Assembly: GCA_903924465.1 (NCBI GenBank)
Contig: CAIYBN010000036.1
Span: 1 to 55,784 of the forward strand
Source of the DNA: an uncultured Myxococcales bacterium
GTDB taxonomy: Bacteria; Myxococcota_A; UBA9042
Reading direction: 5' to 3'
DNA length: 55,784 nucleotides
The notes beneath the pieces were generated by a model. The model saw only the letters and a program-made list of their open reading frames with translations. It was not told the DNA's origin and made no database searches. Made by a program: the position numbers and the translations under genes. Shown piece after piece: positions 27,816 to 35,664 of the stretch (position 1 is its first letter; each line of letters begins with the position of its first letter).

Positions 27816-28892
27816 ATGAGAATCTGGTTGTGGACACTCGCGGGACTTTTGGCGTGCAGCCAATCGGCCACCCAGGCGCAAGATAGCACCGATGGCGCAG
27901 TCGGCGACAGCGTCGGCGACGCAGCGGACGTCACGGCAACTACCTGCGGCACGATGGAAGATACGCTGCGCCTGCACCAGATTCAGGCCAAGGCGACGCA
28001 CAACAGCTATCACGTGGCCCAGCCGCTGGTCCCCGAGTTGGACTACTTCCACAGCCCGCTGGATGTGCAGTTGCAGAGCGAGGGCGTGCGGTCGTTTGAG
28101 CTGGACATTCATCCGCCGGATACGGCGCCCGGGCCGCTGCAGGTCTACCATTTGCCGGCGATCGACCAGAATTCCAACTGCGGCAATTTTCAGGAATGCC
28201 TGACCGTGCTGCGGAAATGGTCGGACGCGCATCCGTGCCACCACGCGCTGATGGTCATCATTGAGCCCAAGGACCAACTGCTGGACACGGGTGTGGTGCA
28301 CGACAAGCTGCCGCTGGACGACTACTGGGACCAGTTCGACCAGGAAATTCTGGCCGCGTGGCCGCGCGAGCGCGTGATCACGCCCGACGTGCTGCGCGGC
28401 AAGCACGCGAGCCTGCGCGAAGCGGTCACGACGGTGGGCTGGCCGACGATGGCGGAGAGTCGCGGCAAGATCGTCATCGTCATCATGGACGAGAACGGGC
28501 ACGGCGCGTGGTACAAAAAGGGCCACGAGCAGTACGCCGGCCGCATGGCTTTCGTTTTTGGCCCGGGCGACGCGACCGATACGGCGGCCGTGCAGTACGA
28601 CAACGTGCAGACGCCAGATGACGTGACGACCGTGCAAGCGCTGGTCAAGCAAGGCTTTTTGGTGCGGAGTTTTGCCGATGGCGACGTGTTGAAGCATCCA
28701 ACGGACCTGACCGTGGAACACCGGGCGCTGGATTCAGGTGCGCAGATGTTGTCGACGGACTATCCGGTGGAGAAGCCGCGTGCGCCTGGATTTTCCTTCC
28801 AGATTCCAAGTGGTACGCCGTCGCGGTGCAATCCGGTCAACGCGCCTGCGGGTTGCAAGTCGAGCGACGTGGAAAACCTCGGGCTGAAATAG
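27816..28892 (+). CDS. PI-PLC-like secreted lipoprotein
   Basis: A 358-residue exported protein with lipobox LLAC (GLLACSQ). After a short acidic linker it matches the calcium-dependent phosphatidylinositol-specific phospholipase C1 family: ATHNSYH holds the first catalytic His, FELDIHPPDTAP the metal and acid residues, VYHLP the second His, LMVIIEPKDQ the next strand, and IVIVIMDENGH a late strand. The expected role is cleavage of glycerophospho compounds or sugar-lipid phosphodiesters outside the cytoplasm. The start ATG is preceded by a weak GGACAGG. It is divergent from the SUMF-like lipoprotein gene and converges on a small exported protein gene. Confidence 0.8.
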   Translation: MRIWLWTLAGLLACSQSATQAQDSTDGAVGDSVGDAADVTATTCGTMEDTLRLHQIQAKATHNSYHVAQPLVPELDYFHSPLDVQLQSEGVRSFELDIHPPDTAPGPLQVYHLPAIDQNSNCGNFQECLTVLRKWSDAHPCHHALMVIIEPKDQLLDTGVVHDKLPLDDYWDQFDQEILAAWPRERVITPDVLRGKHASLREAVTTVGWPTMAESRGKIVIVIMDENGHGAWYKKGHEQYAGRMAFVFGPGDATDTAAVQYDNVQTPDDVTTVQALVKQGFLVRSFADGDVLKHPTDLTVEHRALDSGAQMLSTDYPVEKPRAPGFSFQIPSGTPSRCNPVNAPAGCKSSDVENLGLK

Positions 28893-28898
28893 CGGCCA

Positions 28899-29204
28899 CT
28901 AATTCCGCAGGTCGTATGGACACGGCCGCTGACCGCATTCGTTGCTAAACGGCGAATGGAGCGCTTGCGGCATTGGCCCGCCGAACAAGTGCTGGAGAAA
29001 ATGCAGCACGCGGGCCTCGATGGACCACTGATTTGGCTCATCCTTGACGCCAGCCGTCGGCGGCAACGGATTCCACGTGGGCAGCGGCCCCGCCGGCGGC
29101 AAGGCCGTCTCCACGCGGCGCGCTGGCACCTGCGGGAACGCCACGGACATCACCGCGCCATGCACCATCATCAACATCGCCAAGTGCAGAATTGATCGCT
29201 TCAC
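28899..29204 (-). CDS. Small exported protein, unknown function
   Basis: A 101-residue protein. GTG 29204 is preferred because GGAGG is 5 nt upstream on the minus strand; the longer frame starts in an ATG without such a site. The N-terminus (KRSILHLAMLMMVHGAVMS) is a short Sec-type signal. The mature part is Pro-rich at first (LPPAGPLPTWNPLPP) and ends with two Cys (NECGQRPCPYD), which could form a disulfide. It lies just downstream of htpG on the same strand (69 bp) but has no obvious link to it. No family is recognised. Confidence 0.6.
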   Translation of the reverse strand: MKRSILHLAMLMMVHGAVMSVAFPQVPARRVETALPPAGPLPTWNPLPPTAGVKDEPNQWSIEARVLHFLQHLFGGPMPQALHSPFSNECGQRPCPYDLRN

Positions 29205-29273
29205 GCCGCCCTCCAGGACCTCAACACGCACGTGCAGGGTCTGCCGTCGCGCATCGGGCGTCAAGGCGCCGGC

Positions 29274-31238
29274 TCACAGGATCGCGGCGCGCGCCATCGC
29301 GTCGGTCACGCGCTTGGCAAACTGCGCGGGATGCTTCAGCGGTGAACCTTCCGCAACCAGCGCTTGATCGATGAGCATTTCGCCAAAATCCTTGAGCCGA
29401 TCATCCGTTCCCGGCCTTTCCGCCAACTGATACATCGCATCAATCACGGCATGATCTGGATTCAACTCCAGAATCCGCTTCTGCTCGGGCACCGCTTGCC
29501 CCATCTGGGCGAAGATGCGCTCCATCTGCGGGCTCATGCCGCCTTCGTCCGCCACCAGGCACGCCGCCGAATCCGTCAGGCGCGTCGTCAGGCGCACGTC
29601 AGCCAGGTCCTCGGCGAGCAGAGACTTGAGTTTTGTCAGCAAGCCAGCGTACTTGCCTGCCTGTTCGTCCTGTTTCACCTTGTCTTCGGCGCTCTCCGGC
29701 AAGCCGTCCAATTCACCGCGCGCGGCCGACTTCAGCTCCTTGTCGTGGTACTTCTCCAGCGTGCCGACGACGATCTCGTCCACGGCCTCGCCCAGCAAAA
29801 TCACTTCCACGTCCTTCTTCGCGAACACTTCCAACTGCGGCGCTTCCCGCAGCACTTCAAATTTCTCGCCCGTCAGGTAGTACAGCGCGGACTGACCTTC
29901 CTTCATCCGCTCGGCCACTTCCGCCAGCGTCGACCAGCCCTCGCCCTTGGTCGTTTTCACCAGCAGGATATCGGCAATCTTGTCCTTGACGGCCGGATCG
30001 TAGTGGAATGCTTCCTTGATGGCGGCGCCGTACTCTGCCCACAGCTTTTCGTACGCCGGCCGGTCTTTCGCCAGCAAATCCTTGAAGAAATGGATGAGCT
30101 TGGTCGTCACCGTCTTCTTGATCCGCGCCACGACCGCGTCCTGCTGCACGACCTCACGCGACACGTTCAGCGGCAGATCGCTCGAGTCGATCAGCCCGCG
30201 AACGAATCGAAAATACTCTGGAATCAGCTCCTTGACTTCCGCGCCGATGAACACCCGCTTGATGTACAACTGCAGGCCGCGCTTCTGCTCGCGGGCATAC
30301 AGGTCCATCGGCGCCTTTTCCGGCACATACAGCAGCGCGGTGAACTCCTGCATCCCTTCCACGTGAAAATGCAGCGTCTGCTGCGGCGCATGCCAATCGT
30401 GCGTCAGGTGCTTGTAGAATTCGTTGTGCTCCTCGGCCGTCACGTCGCTGACCGTGCGCGTCCACAGGGCTTTCTGCGAGTTCAGCGTCTCCTCGACCAG
30501 CTTCGTCTCCGTCTTGCCATCGGGCACGACCTTACCCTCGGCGTCGCGCTCCACTTCGTGCTTTTCCACGTCCATGACGATCGGATAGGCGATGAAATCA
30601 CTGTACTTCTTGACGGTCTTGCGCAGCGTCCAAGGATCCGAAAAATCGCTATCGGTATCCGGCAACGCCTCCTCGTCCGCGGCCGCAGGCGTTTGCGCGC
30701 GCAGGTGCAGCGTCACACGCGTGCCGTGCGGCTTTGCCGGCATGCGCTCGATCGTGTACTCGCCGTCGCCTTTGGAATGCCAGCGCACGCCATCCGCTTC
30801 ACCCGCCTTGCAGGTTTCCAGCGTCACTTCGTCGGACACGATGAACGCACTGTAGAAGCCGACGCCAAACTGACCGATCAGGTCCGGTGCCGAGACGTCC
30901 TTGCCGAGTTCCTTGAGCTTTTCGGCGTAGGCCTCGGAGCCCGATTGGGCAATCGTACCGATGTGCTCGATGACCTCCTCGTACGTCATGCCGATGCCGT
31001 TGTCGCTGATCGTCAGCGTTCGGCCGTCCTTGCCCGGTTCCAGCTTGATCTTGCCGTCCGTCGCCAGCTCCGGATTCGTCAGCGCCTCAAATCGCACTTT
31101 ATCGATGGCGTCTGAGGCGTTCGAGATCAGTTCGCGAAGAAACACATCCTTCTGGGAATAGATGCTGTGGATCATCAGGTCCAGGAGTTTCTTCGTCTGC
31201 GCCTGAAAGCTGCGTGTCTCGATCGTCGGCTGCGTCAT
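29274..31238 (-). CDS. htpG: Hsp90-family chaperone HtpG
   Basis: A 654-residue cytoplasmic ATP-dependent chaperone. ATG 31238 is chosen (GGAGACACG before it) over an upstream ATG 12 codons earlier. The GHKL ATP site is clear: ELISNASDAIDKVRFEAL, ISDNGIGMT, IGTIAQSGS and GQFGVGFYSAF. The middle domain has YLPEYF-like LIPEYFRFVRGLIDSSDLPLNVSRE, and the C-terminal dimer domain follows. The length agrees with the E. coli protein (624). A candidate promoter lies 50-80 bp upstream. Its role is folding of client proteins under stress. Confidence 0.97.
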   Translation of the reverse strand: MTQPTIETRSFQAQTKKLLDLMIHSIYSQKDVFLRELISNASDAIDKVRFEALTNPELATDGKIKLEPGKDGRTLTISDNGIGMTYEEVIEHIGTIAQSGSEAYAEKLKELGKDVSAPDLIGQFGVGFYSAFIVSDEVTLETCKAGEADGVRWHSKGDGEYTIERMPAKPHGTRVTLHLRAQTPAAADEEALPDTDSDFSDPWTLRKTVKKYSDFIAYPIVMDVEKHEVERDAEGKVVPDGKTETKLVEETLNSQKALWTRTVSDVTAEEHNEFYKHLTHDWHAPQQTLHFHVEGMQEFTALLYVPEKAPMDLYAREQKRGLQLYIKRVFIGAEVKELIPEYFRFVRGLIDSSDLPLNVSREVVQQDAVVARIKKTVTTKLIHFFKDLLAKDRPAYEKLWAEYGAAIKEAFHYDPAVKDKIADILLVKTTKGEGWSTLAEVAERMKEGQSALYYLTGEKFEVLREAPQLEVFAKKDVEVILLGEAVDEIVVGTLEKYHDKELKSAARGELDGLPESAEDKVKQDEQAGKYAGLLTKLKSLLAEDLADVRLTTRLTDSAACLVADEGGMSPQMERIFAQMGQAVPEQKRILELNPDHAVIDAMYQLAERPGTDDRLKDFGEMLIDQALVAEGSPLKHPAQFAKRVTDAMARAAIL

Positions 31239-31288
31239 CGTGTCTCCGTCCAAAATGTCTGTGACCGGATTCACTGAACCGGCGTCGC

Positions 31289-31317
31289 AACGAAAAGTCG
31301 CAATGGCCGCCTGTCAA
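31289..31317 (-). promoter_or_regulatory. Candidate promoter of htpG
   Basis: On the minus strand a perfect -35 TTGACA (31317-31312) is followed after 17 bp by TTCGTT (31294-31289), a poor -10. A CTTGAAA that could belong to a heat-shock sigma factor lies about 15 bp further upstream, but its partner box is not at the normal distance. The site is in the 175-bp divergent region between htpG and the lipoprotein gene at 31414. Confidence 0.3.
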
Positions 31318-31413
31318 GTCCGCAACCTTTTCAAGGCAAAGGACGATTGCAGTTGACCTGCGCGCGCGGGTTGAGGACGCTATCGTGCCCGCACAGGGCA
31401 AAATGAGGCAGCC

Positions 31414-32760
31414 ATGCGGTGTTTCTGGGCAATTTTGGCAGTGTCCTTGTGGGCTTGCAGTTCCCCTTCCGGCGGCGGCAGCACGGGCGCCGTGACGGCC
31501 GACGTGAAAGGCGACGGCCTGCTCACGACCGGCGACACCAAAACGGACGGCGACCTCGCCACGGCGGACTCGACGGAGCCGGACGCAATCGAATTGGACG
31601 CAACGGACGACGCCTCGACCGATGGCATCGACGCCCTCGACGATATCGCAACGGATTCTGCAGACATCCAGGGCTTCTTTGACGACACCAGCGACGACGT
31701 GAACATCGTCTGCGGCGACTCGGGCCTGGTCAAGGGCGTGGCGTGCGCGCCCAAAGCCGGCGCCAGCGTGGCGTTTGCCACCGTCAGCATCGATATCAAC
31801 ACGCCTTGCTTGAGCACCGGTTCCACGTTCCACGCAGACACCACGGCTGACGCCAAGGGCGCGTATTCCTTTGCCTCTGTTCCGCCAGGCGTCGGCAGCG
31901 TCAAGGTCGTCAAAGGCTCGTTCCAGACGCAGATTCCCGTGACGATTCTGGGCGGCAAGACGTTGGACCTCACCCAGCCGAACAGCGATCGCTGCTTCAA
32001 GTCCAGCGGCGTCAAGATCGCCGTCGTGCTGGGCGACGCGGACCAAATTGAGTCGTTGCTCGATGATCTGGGCTTCACGCACGACAACTTTGACACGGCC
32101 GCGGGCACCACGTCCGCTGGCGCGAAATTTCTTGCCAACGGCGCGACGATGAACACGTACGACGTGATCTTCATCGACTGCGGCAGCAAGCTCGACACCA
32201 TCTTCGCCGGCACTGCCAAGACAGCCATCATCGCCAACGTCCAGGCATTCGTCGGAGCCGGTCACTCGCTCTACGCCAGCGACTGGGCTTGGCAGATTGT
32301 CGAGAATGCGTTTCCCGCCGCCATCGATTTCTACGGCGACGATTTGAGCACCAAAAAGTCCACAACCGGTCCGAGCACGACGGCGGGTCCGCGCCAAGGT
32401 CCCGGCCCCACGCTCGCGCAGAAGAAGGCCGGCGCGGCCGCGTACACCATGACCGGGGACATCGTCGACACGGGCCTGTCTGCTGTGGTTGGCAAGTCGA
32501 CAACGACCATTTACGAAGATCTCGGCACCTGGGTCGTCATGCAGGCCGCAGGTACGGGCACGACCGTGGAAATTCAGGCCAGCGTCAAGGACGTACCGCC
32601 CGCGACCGGGAATTGGGGCACCGTTCCACTGGTCGTGCGCTTTCCCTCCGGCTCCGGACACGTCGTGTACACGAGCTTCCACAACATCGCTGTCAAAGAC
32701 GCTGGCGGTCCGGTGGACGATATCAAGGCCATCTTGACCTATTTGGTCTTTACGCTCTAG
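31414..32760 (+). CDS. Lipoprotein with acidic linker and ThuA-like domain
   Basis: A 448-residue protein. ATG 31414 follows GAGGCAGCC. The signal sequence ends in lipobox LWAC. Residues 20-100 are Thr/Asp/Ala-rich and acidic. Then comes an immunoglobulin-like carboxypeptidase-regulatory domain (KGAYSFASVPPGVGSVKVVK), and from about residue 200 a flavodoxin-like region (KIAVVLGDADQIESLLDDLG, YDVIFIDCGSKLD, GHSLYASDWAW, GHVVYTSFHN). That region resembles ThuA or class I amidotransferase-like domains, used here without a visible catalytic Cys. It is likely extracellular; substrate unknown. Confidence 0.8.
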   Translation: MRCFWAILAVSLWACSSPSGGGSTGAVTADVKGDGLLTTGDTKTDGDLATADSTEPDAIELDATDDASTDGIDALDDIATDSADIQGFFDDTSDDVNIVCGDSGLVKGVACAPKAGASVAFATVSIDINTPCLSTGSTFHADTTADAKGAYSFASVPPGVGSVKVVKGSFQTQIPVTILGGKTLDLTQPNSDRCFKSSGVKIAVVLGDADQIESLLDDLGFTHDNFDTAAGTTSAGAKFLANGATMNTYDVIFIDCGSKLDTIFAGTAKTAIIANVQAFVGAGHSLYASDWAWQIVENAFPAAIDFYGDDLSTKKSTTGPSTTAGPRQGPGPTLAQKKAGAAAYTMTGDIVDTGLSAVVGKSTTTIYEDLGTWVVMQAAGTGTTVEIQASVKDVPPATGNWGTVPLVVRFPSGSGHVVYTSFHNIAVKDAGGPVDDIKAILTYLVFTL

Positions 32761-32823
32761 CCATTTGCCTAATGTTCTCTGCGCTTGCAGGTCCGCCCTG
32801 CTGTGCTTCCAAGGAGCCTTGTG

Positions 32824-34680
32824 ATGATCCTGACGCTCGATGAAATCCGCCACCTCGTGCTCGAGGAAGAAGCGGAGGATCTGGACACGATTCACCTGAC
32901 ATCGAACGAGACCGTGCTGTCGCCGCTCGCCCAGACGATGATGGCCTCGCCGCTCGGCAACCGCTATCTGCTCGAACACAGTGATATGCGTCAGGATTCT
33001 CCGTCGCGGCTGAACGGTTTCATCTACCGCGGGCTGAACCGCGTGAACGCCATTGAGAAATCCGCGACCGAAGTGTGCAACGCGCTTTTTGGCGCCGAAT
33101 ACGTGGAATTCCGCTGCCTGTCCGGCTTGCATGCGCTGCAGACGACCATGGGGGCGCTGACCCAGCCGGGCGATTGCATCATGCGCTTCGGCGTCGCGGA
33201 CGGCGGCCATTTTGCCACCGAGACGGTCATCAAAGTGCTGGGCCGCAAGAGCTGCACCTACGTGTTTGACCGCGAACGGCTGACGATCGACATCGAGAAG
33301 ACCGCGGAGGTTGTGCGCCGGGAGAAGCCGAAGCTCCTGTATCTGGACGCGATGAACTACCTGTTTCCCTTTCCGATTCGCGAATTGCGTGAGATTGTCG
33401 GGGACACGCCGATTGTCTACGATGCAAGCCACACGCTTGGGCTGATTGCCGGCGGGCAGTTCCAGAATCCGCTGTTTGAAGGCGCGGACATCCTGCAGGC
33501 GAATACCCACAAGACGTTCTTCGGCCCGCAAAAGGGCATTATCCTGAGCCGCAATCGCGGGTTGATGGAACGCGTGAGCTACCACCTGTCGCAAGGCTTG
33601 GTGTCGAGCCAGCACACGGCCTCGCTGCTGGCGCTGTGCGTGGCGCTGCACGAGACGCACAAGTGGGGCAAGGCGTACGCGGCGAAAATCATTGAGAACG
33701 CCAAGTTCCTGGCTGAAGCGATGGCGAGACTCGGACTCCCTGTGTTGCGGCGCGCGGACGGCGAGGCGACGCAGAATCACCATTTCTTTGTGAATCTGAC
33801 CGCCAATCAGTCGGCGTCGCACGCCATGGAAAAACTGCTGTATGCGCGGCTGGTTGTGCACCGCGGCATTCCGTTTCGCAACGTGGACGCGCTGCGCATC
33901 GGCGTGCAGGAGACCACGCGGCGCGGGTATACGCGCGAGGACTACCAGCAAATCGCCGGCTGGGTGGCGGATATCCTGCTGCATGGCAAGGCGCCGGAGG
34001 ACATCGCACCGCTGGCCACCGACATGGCGCGCAAACACCGGCAGATTCACTTCTGCGACGGCCATACGCTGCATGAGCCGGGTGATTGCGATCACTCGGT
34101 GGCGCCGGTGCGGCACGAGCCGGCGGGGCGCTGGGTGGATTTTCACCGCGTCGCTGACGTCGCGGATATCGCTGCGGAACGCGTGGCGACCGCGCATGAC
34201 CTCGGTGTGTGCGCCGCCACGTTTCCGAACCAGACCGATGCGACCGGCAACATCAGCGTGCGGGACGGCGACCACGTCATCGTCACGACCAGTGGCTGCT
34301 ACATCAAGGACCTGGAACCGCGGCATTTCGTCCGCATCGAGTCGGTCCACGACGACATCGTCGACTATTCGGGCGAAGGCGTGCCGTCGTCCGAATCGCT
34401 GATGCACTACCTGATCTACCAAAAGACCAATGCTGGCGCGGTTGTCCACACACATTACCTGCTTTCCGATCAGGAAGCCGCGGACATGGATATCGCCATC
34501 GTGCCGCCACAGGAATACGCTTCCATTGCGCTCGCGCAACGCGTTGCCGAGGCGTGCATGCACCACGGCGTCGTCTATGTGCAGAAGCACGGCCTGATTT
34601 TCCACGGCGAAGACGCCGCAAGTTGCCGCAAGCGCATCGATGCCTTCATCGGCTACCACGAGGCCCACGCCCATGGCTGA
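32824..34680 (+). CDS. SHMT-like/class II aldolase fusion enzyme
   Basis: A 618-residue two-domain enzyme. ATG 32824 follows AAGGAG by 7 nt. The N-terminal PLP fold-type I domain (residues 1 to about 395) has the pattern of serine hydroxymethyltransferase: TSNET near residue 27, D200 and H203 (YDASHT), and PLP Lys230 in NTHKTFFGP. The C-terminal part (about 440-618) is a class II aldolase/adducin domain: GNISVR (475-480), TTSGCYIKDLEP, E524 in PSSESLMH, zinc ligands H542 and H544 (HTH) and H589 (KHG). This fusion order is known from fluorothreonine transaldolase, so a threonine transaldolase or a threonine/acetaldehyde-handling enzyme is a reasonable inference. It overlaps the next gene by 8 bp. 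Confidence 0.85.
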   Translation: MILTLDEIRHLVLEEEAEDLDTIHLTSNETVLSPLAQTMMASPLGNRYLLEHSDMRQDSPSRLNGFIYRGLNRVNAIEKSATEVCNALFGAEYVEFRCLSGLHALQTTMGALTQPGDCIMRFGVADGGHFATETVIKVLGRKSCTYVFDRERLTIDIEKTAEVVRREKPKLLYLDAMNYLFPFPIRELREIVGDTPIVYDASHTLGLIAGGQFQNPLFEGADILQANTHKTFFGPQKGIILSRNRGLMERVSYHLSQGLVSSQHTASLLALCVALHETHKWGKAYAAKIIENAKFLAEAMARLGLPVLRRADGEATQNHHFFVNLTANQSASHAMEKLLYARLVVHRGIPFRNVDALRIGVQETTRRGYTREDYQQIAGWVADILLHGKAPEDIAPLATDMARKHRQIHFCDGHTLHEPGDCDHSVAPVRHEPAGRWVDFHRVADVADIAAERVATAHDLGVCAATFPNQTDATGNISVRDGDHVIVTTSGCYIKDLEPRHFVRIESVHDDIVDYSGEGVPSSESLMHYLIYQKTNAGAVVHTHYLLSDQEAADMDIAIVPPQEYASIALAQRVAEACMHHGVVYVQKHGLIFHGEDAASCRKRIDAFIGYHEAHAHG

Positions 34681-35596
34681 CGTCCTGCACGAAACCACGC
34701 CGCTCTGGCGTTCGCTGCCGTTGCAACGCGCGCTGGGCGTGCCCGTCCAGCTGAAGATGGAGGCGCTGCAACCGATCGGCTCGTTCAAGATTCGCGGCAT
34801 CGGCCGTCTCTGCGTCGAGGCAGTCGCGGAAGGCTTTGGCCGTTTCGTGTCGTCGTCCGGAGGCAATGCCGGAATCGCCACGGCTTACGCAGGATGGCGC
34901 CTTGGGATTCCAACCACGGTCTACGTCTTCGCTGGCGTGCCGGAAGCGGCGCTCCAACGCATGCGCGAGTACGGCGCGGATGTCGTGCACGCGGGCGCGG
35001 GCTGGCAAGAGGCACATGAAGCGGCGAGTGCGGCAGCGGCGAGCGGCAATGCCTACTACGTGCATCCGTTTGACCACCCGACCATGTGGGCTGGCCATTC
35101 GACGCTGGTCGATGAAATGGCGGCCGCGGGTCCATTGGCGGAGACGATTGTGCTGTCCGTTGGCGGCGGCGGACTTCTGGCGGGTGTGCTGGACGGTCTG
35201 GAGCGCCACGGCCATACCGGCCGCGTCGTTGCCGTCGAGACCCACGGTACGGCCTCGCTTCATGCGGCGCTGGCGGCGGGGCATCTCGTTCGGCTGCCCG
35301 AGATTCGCTCCGTGGCCAAGACACTCGGTGCCGCGCAAGTGGCGCAAGGCGCCTTTGAACGCGCCCAGCGCCGCGGTGTCCATTCCGTGCTCGTCAGCGA
35401 CGAGCAAGCGCTGCGGGCGTGCCGGCAGTTTGCCCTGGACCATCGCGTGCTGGTCGAGCCAGCCGGTGGTGCAGCGCTCGCGACGGTCTACGAACGCATC
35501 GGACCGGTCGCAGAAGCGAAGAGCGTCGCCGTTGTCGTCTGCGGTGGCGCCGGAATCGCCTTGCGCGACGAGATTTTCGCCTACCCACCGGCCTAG
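34673..35596 (+). CDS. L-serine/L-threonine dehydratase (animal SDS-like)
   Basis: A 307-residue PLP enzyme that deaminates serine or threonine to pyruvate or 2-oxobutyrate. ATG 34673 overlaps the stop of the fusion gene by 8 bp, so translation is coupled. It follows the mammalian serine dehydratase pattern closely: PIGSFKIRGIG (PLP Lys), SSGGNAGIATAYAG, FDHPTMWAGHSTLV, SVGGGGLLAGVLDGLE (phosphate loop), LPEIRSVAKTLGA, EPAGGAALATVY and VVVCGGAGIALRDE. There is no ACT regulatory domain, so it is a catabolic type rather than a biosynthetic IlvA. The operon context ties it to the fusion enzyme: one could make a beta-hydroxy amino acid and the other remove it. Confidence 0.9.
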   Translation: MADVLHETTPLWRSLPLQRALGVPVQLKMEALQPIGSFKIRGIGRLCVEAVAEGFGRFVSSSGGNAGIATAYAGWRLGIPTTVYVFAGVPEAALQRMREYGADVVHAGAGWQEAHEAASAAAASGNAYYVHPFDHPTMWAGHSTLVDEMAAAGPLAETIVLSVGGGGLLAGVLDGLERHGHTGRVVAVETHGTASLHAALAAGHLVRLPEIRSVAKTLGAAQVAQGAFERAQRRGVHSVLVSDEQALRACRQFALDHRVLVEPAGGAALATVYERIGPVAEAKSVAVVVCGGAGIALRDEIFAYPPA

Positions 35597-35664
35597 TCCA
35601 TGGATTGACCCCGGCGACCGCGGCCGCAATACTCCGGGCAGGCCGCGCGCGCCCCGAGTTGTCC

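Noticed and set aside
29364..31115. 583-codon plus-strand frame opposite htpG
   Set aside because: HtpG motifs on the minus strand are unambiguous; the plus frame is a shadow.
31099..34881. 1,260-codon minus-strand frame
   Set aside because: It is a mirror frame across the lipoprotein and the SHMT/aldolase fusion; its product has no recognisable domain while the plus strand has clear active-site motifs.
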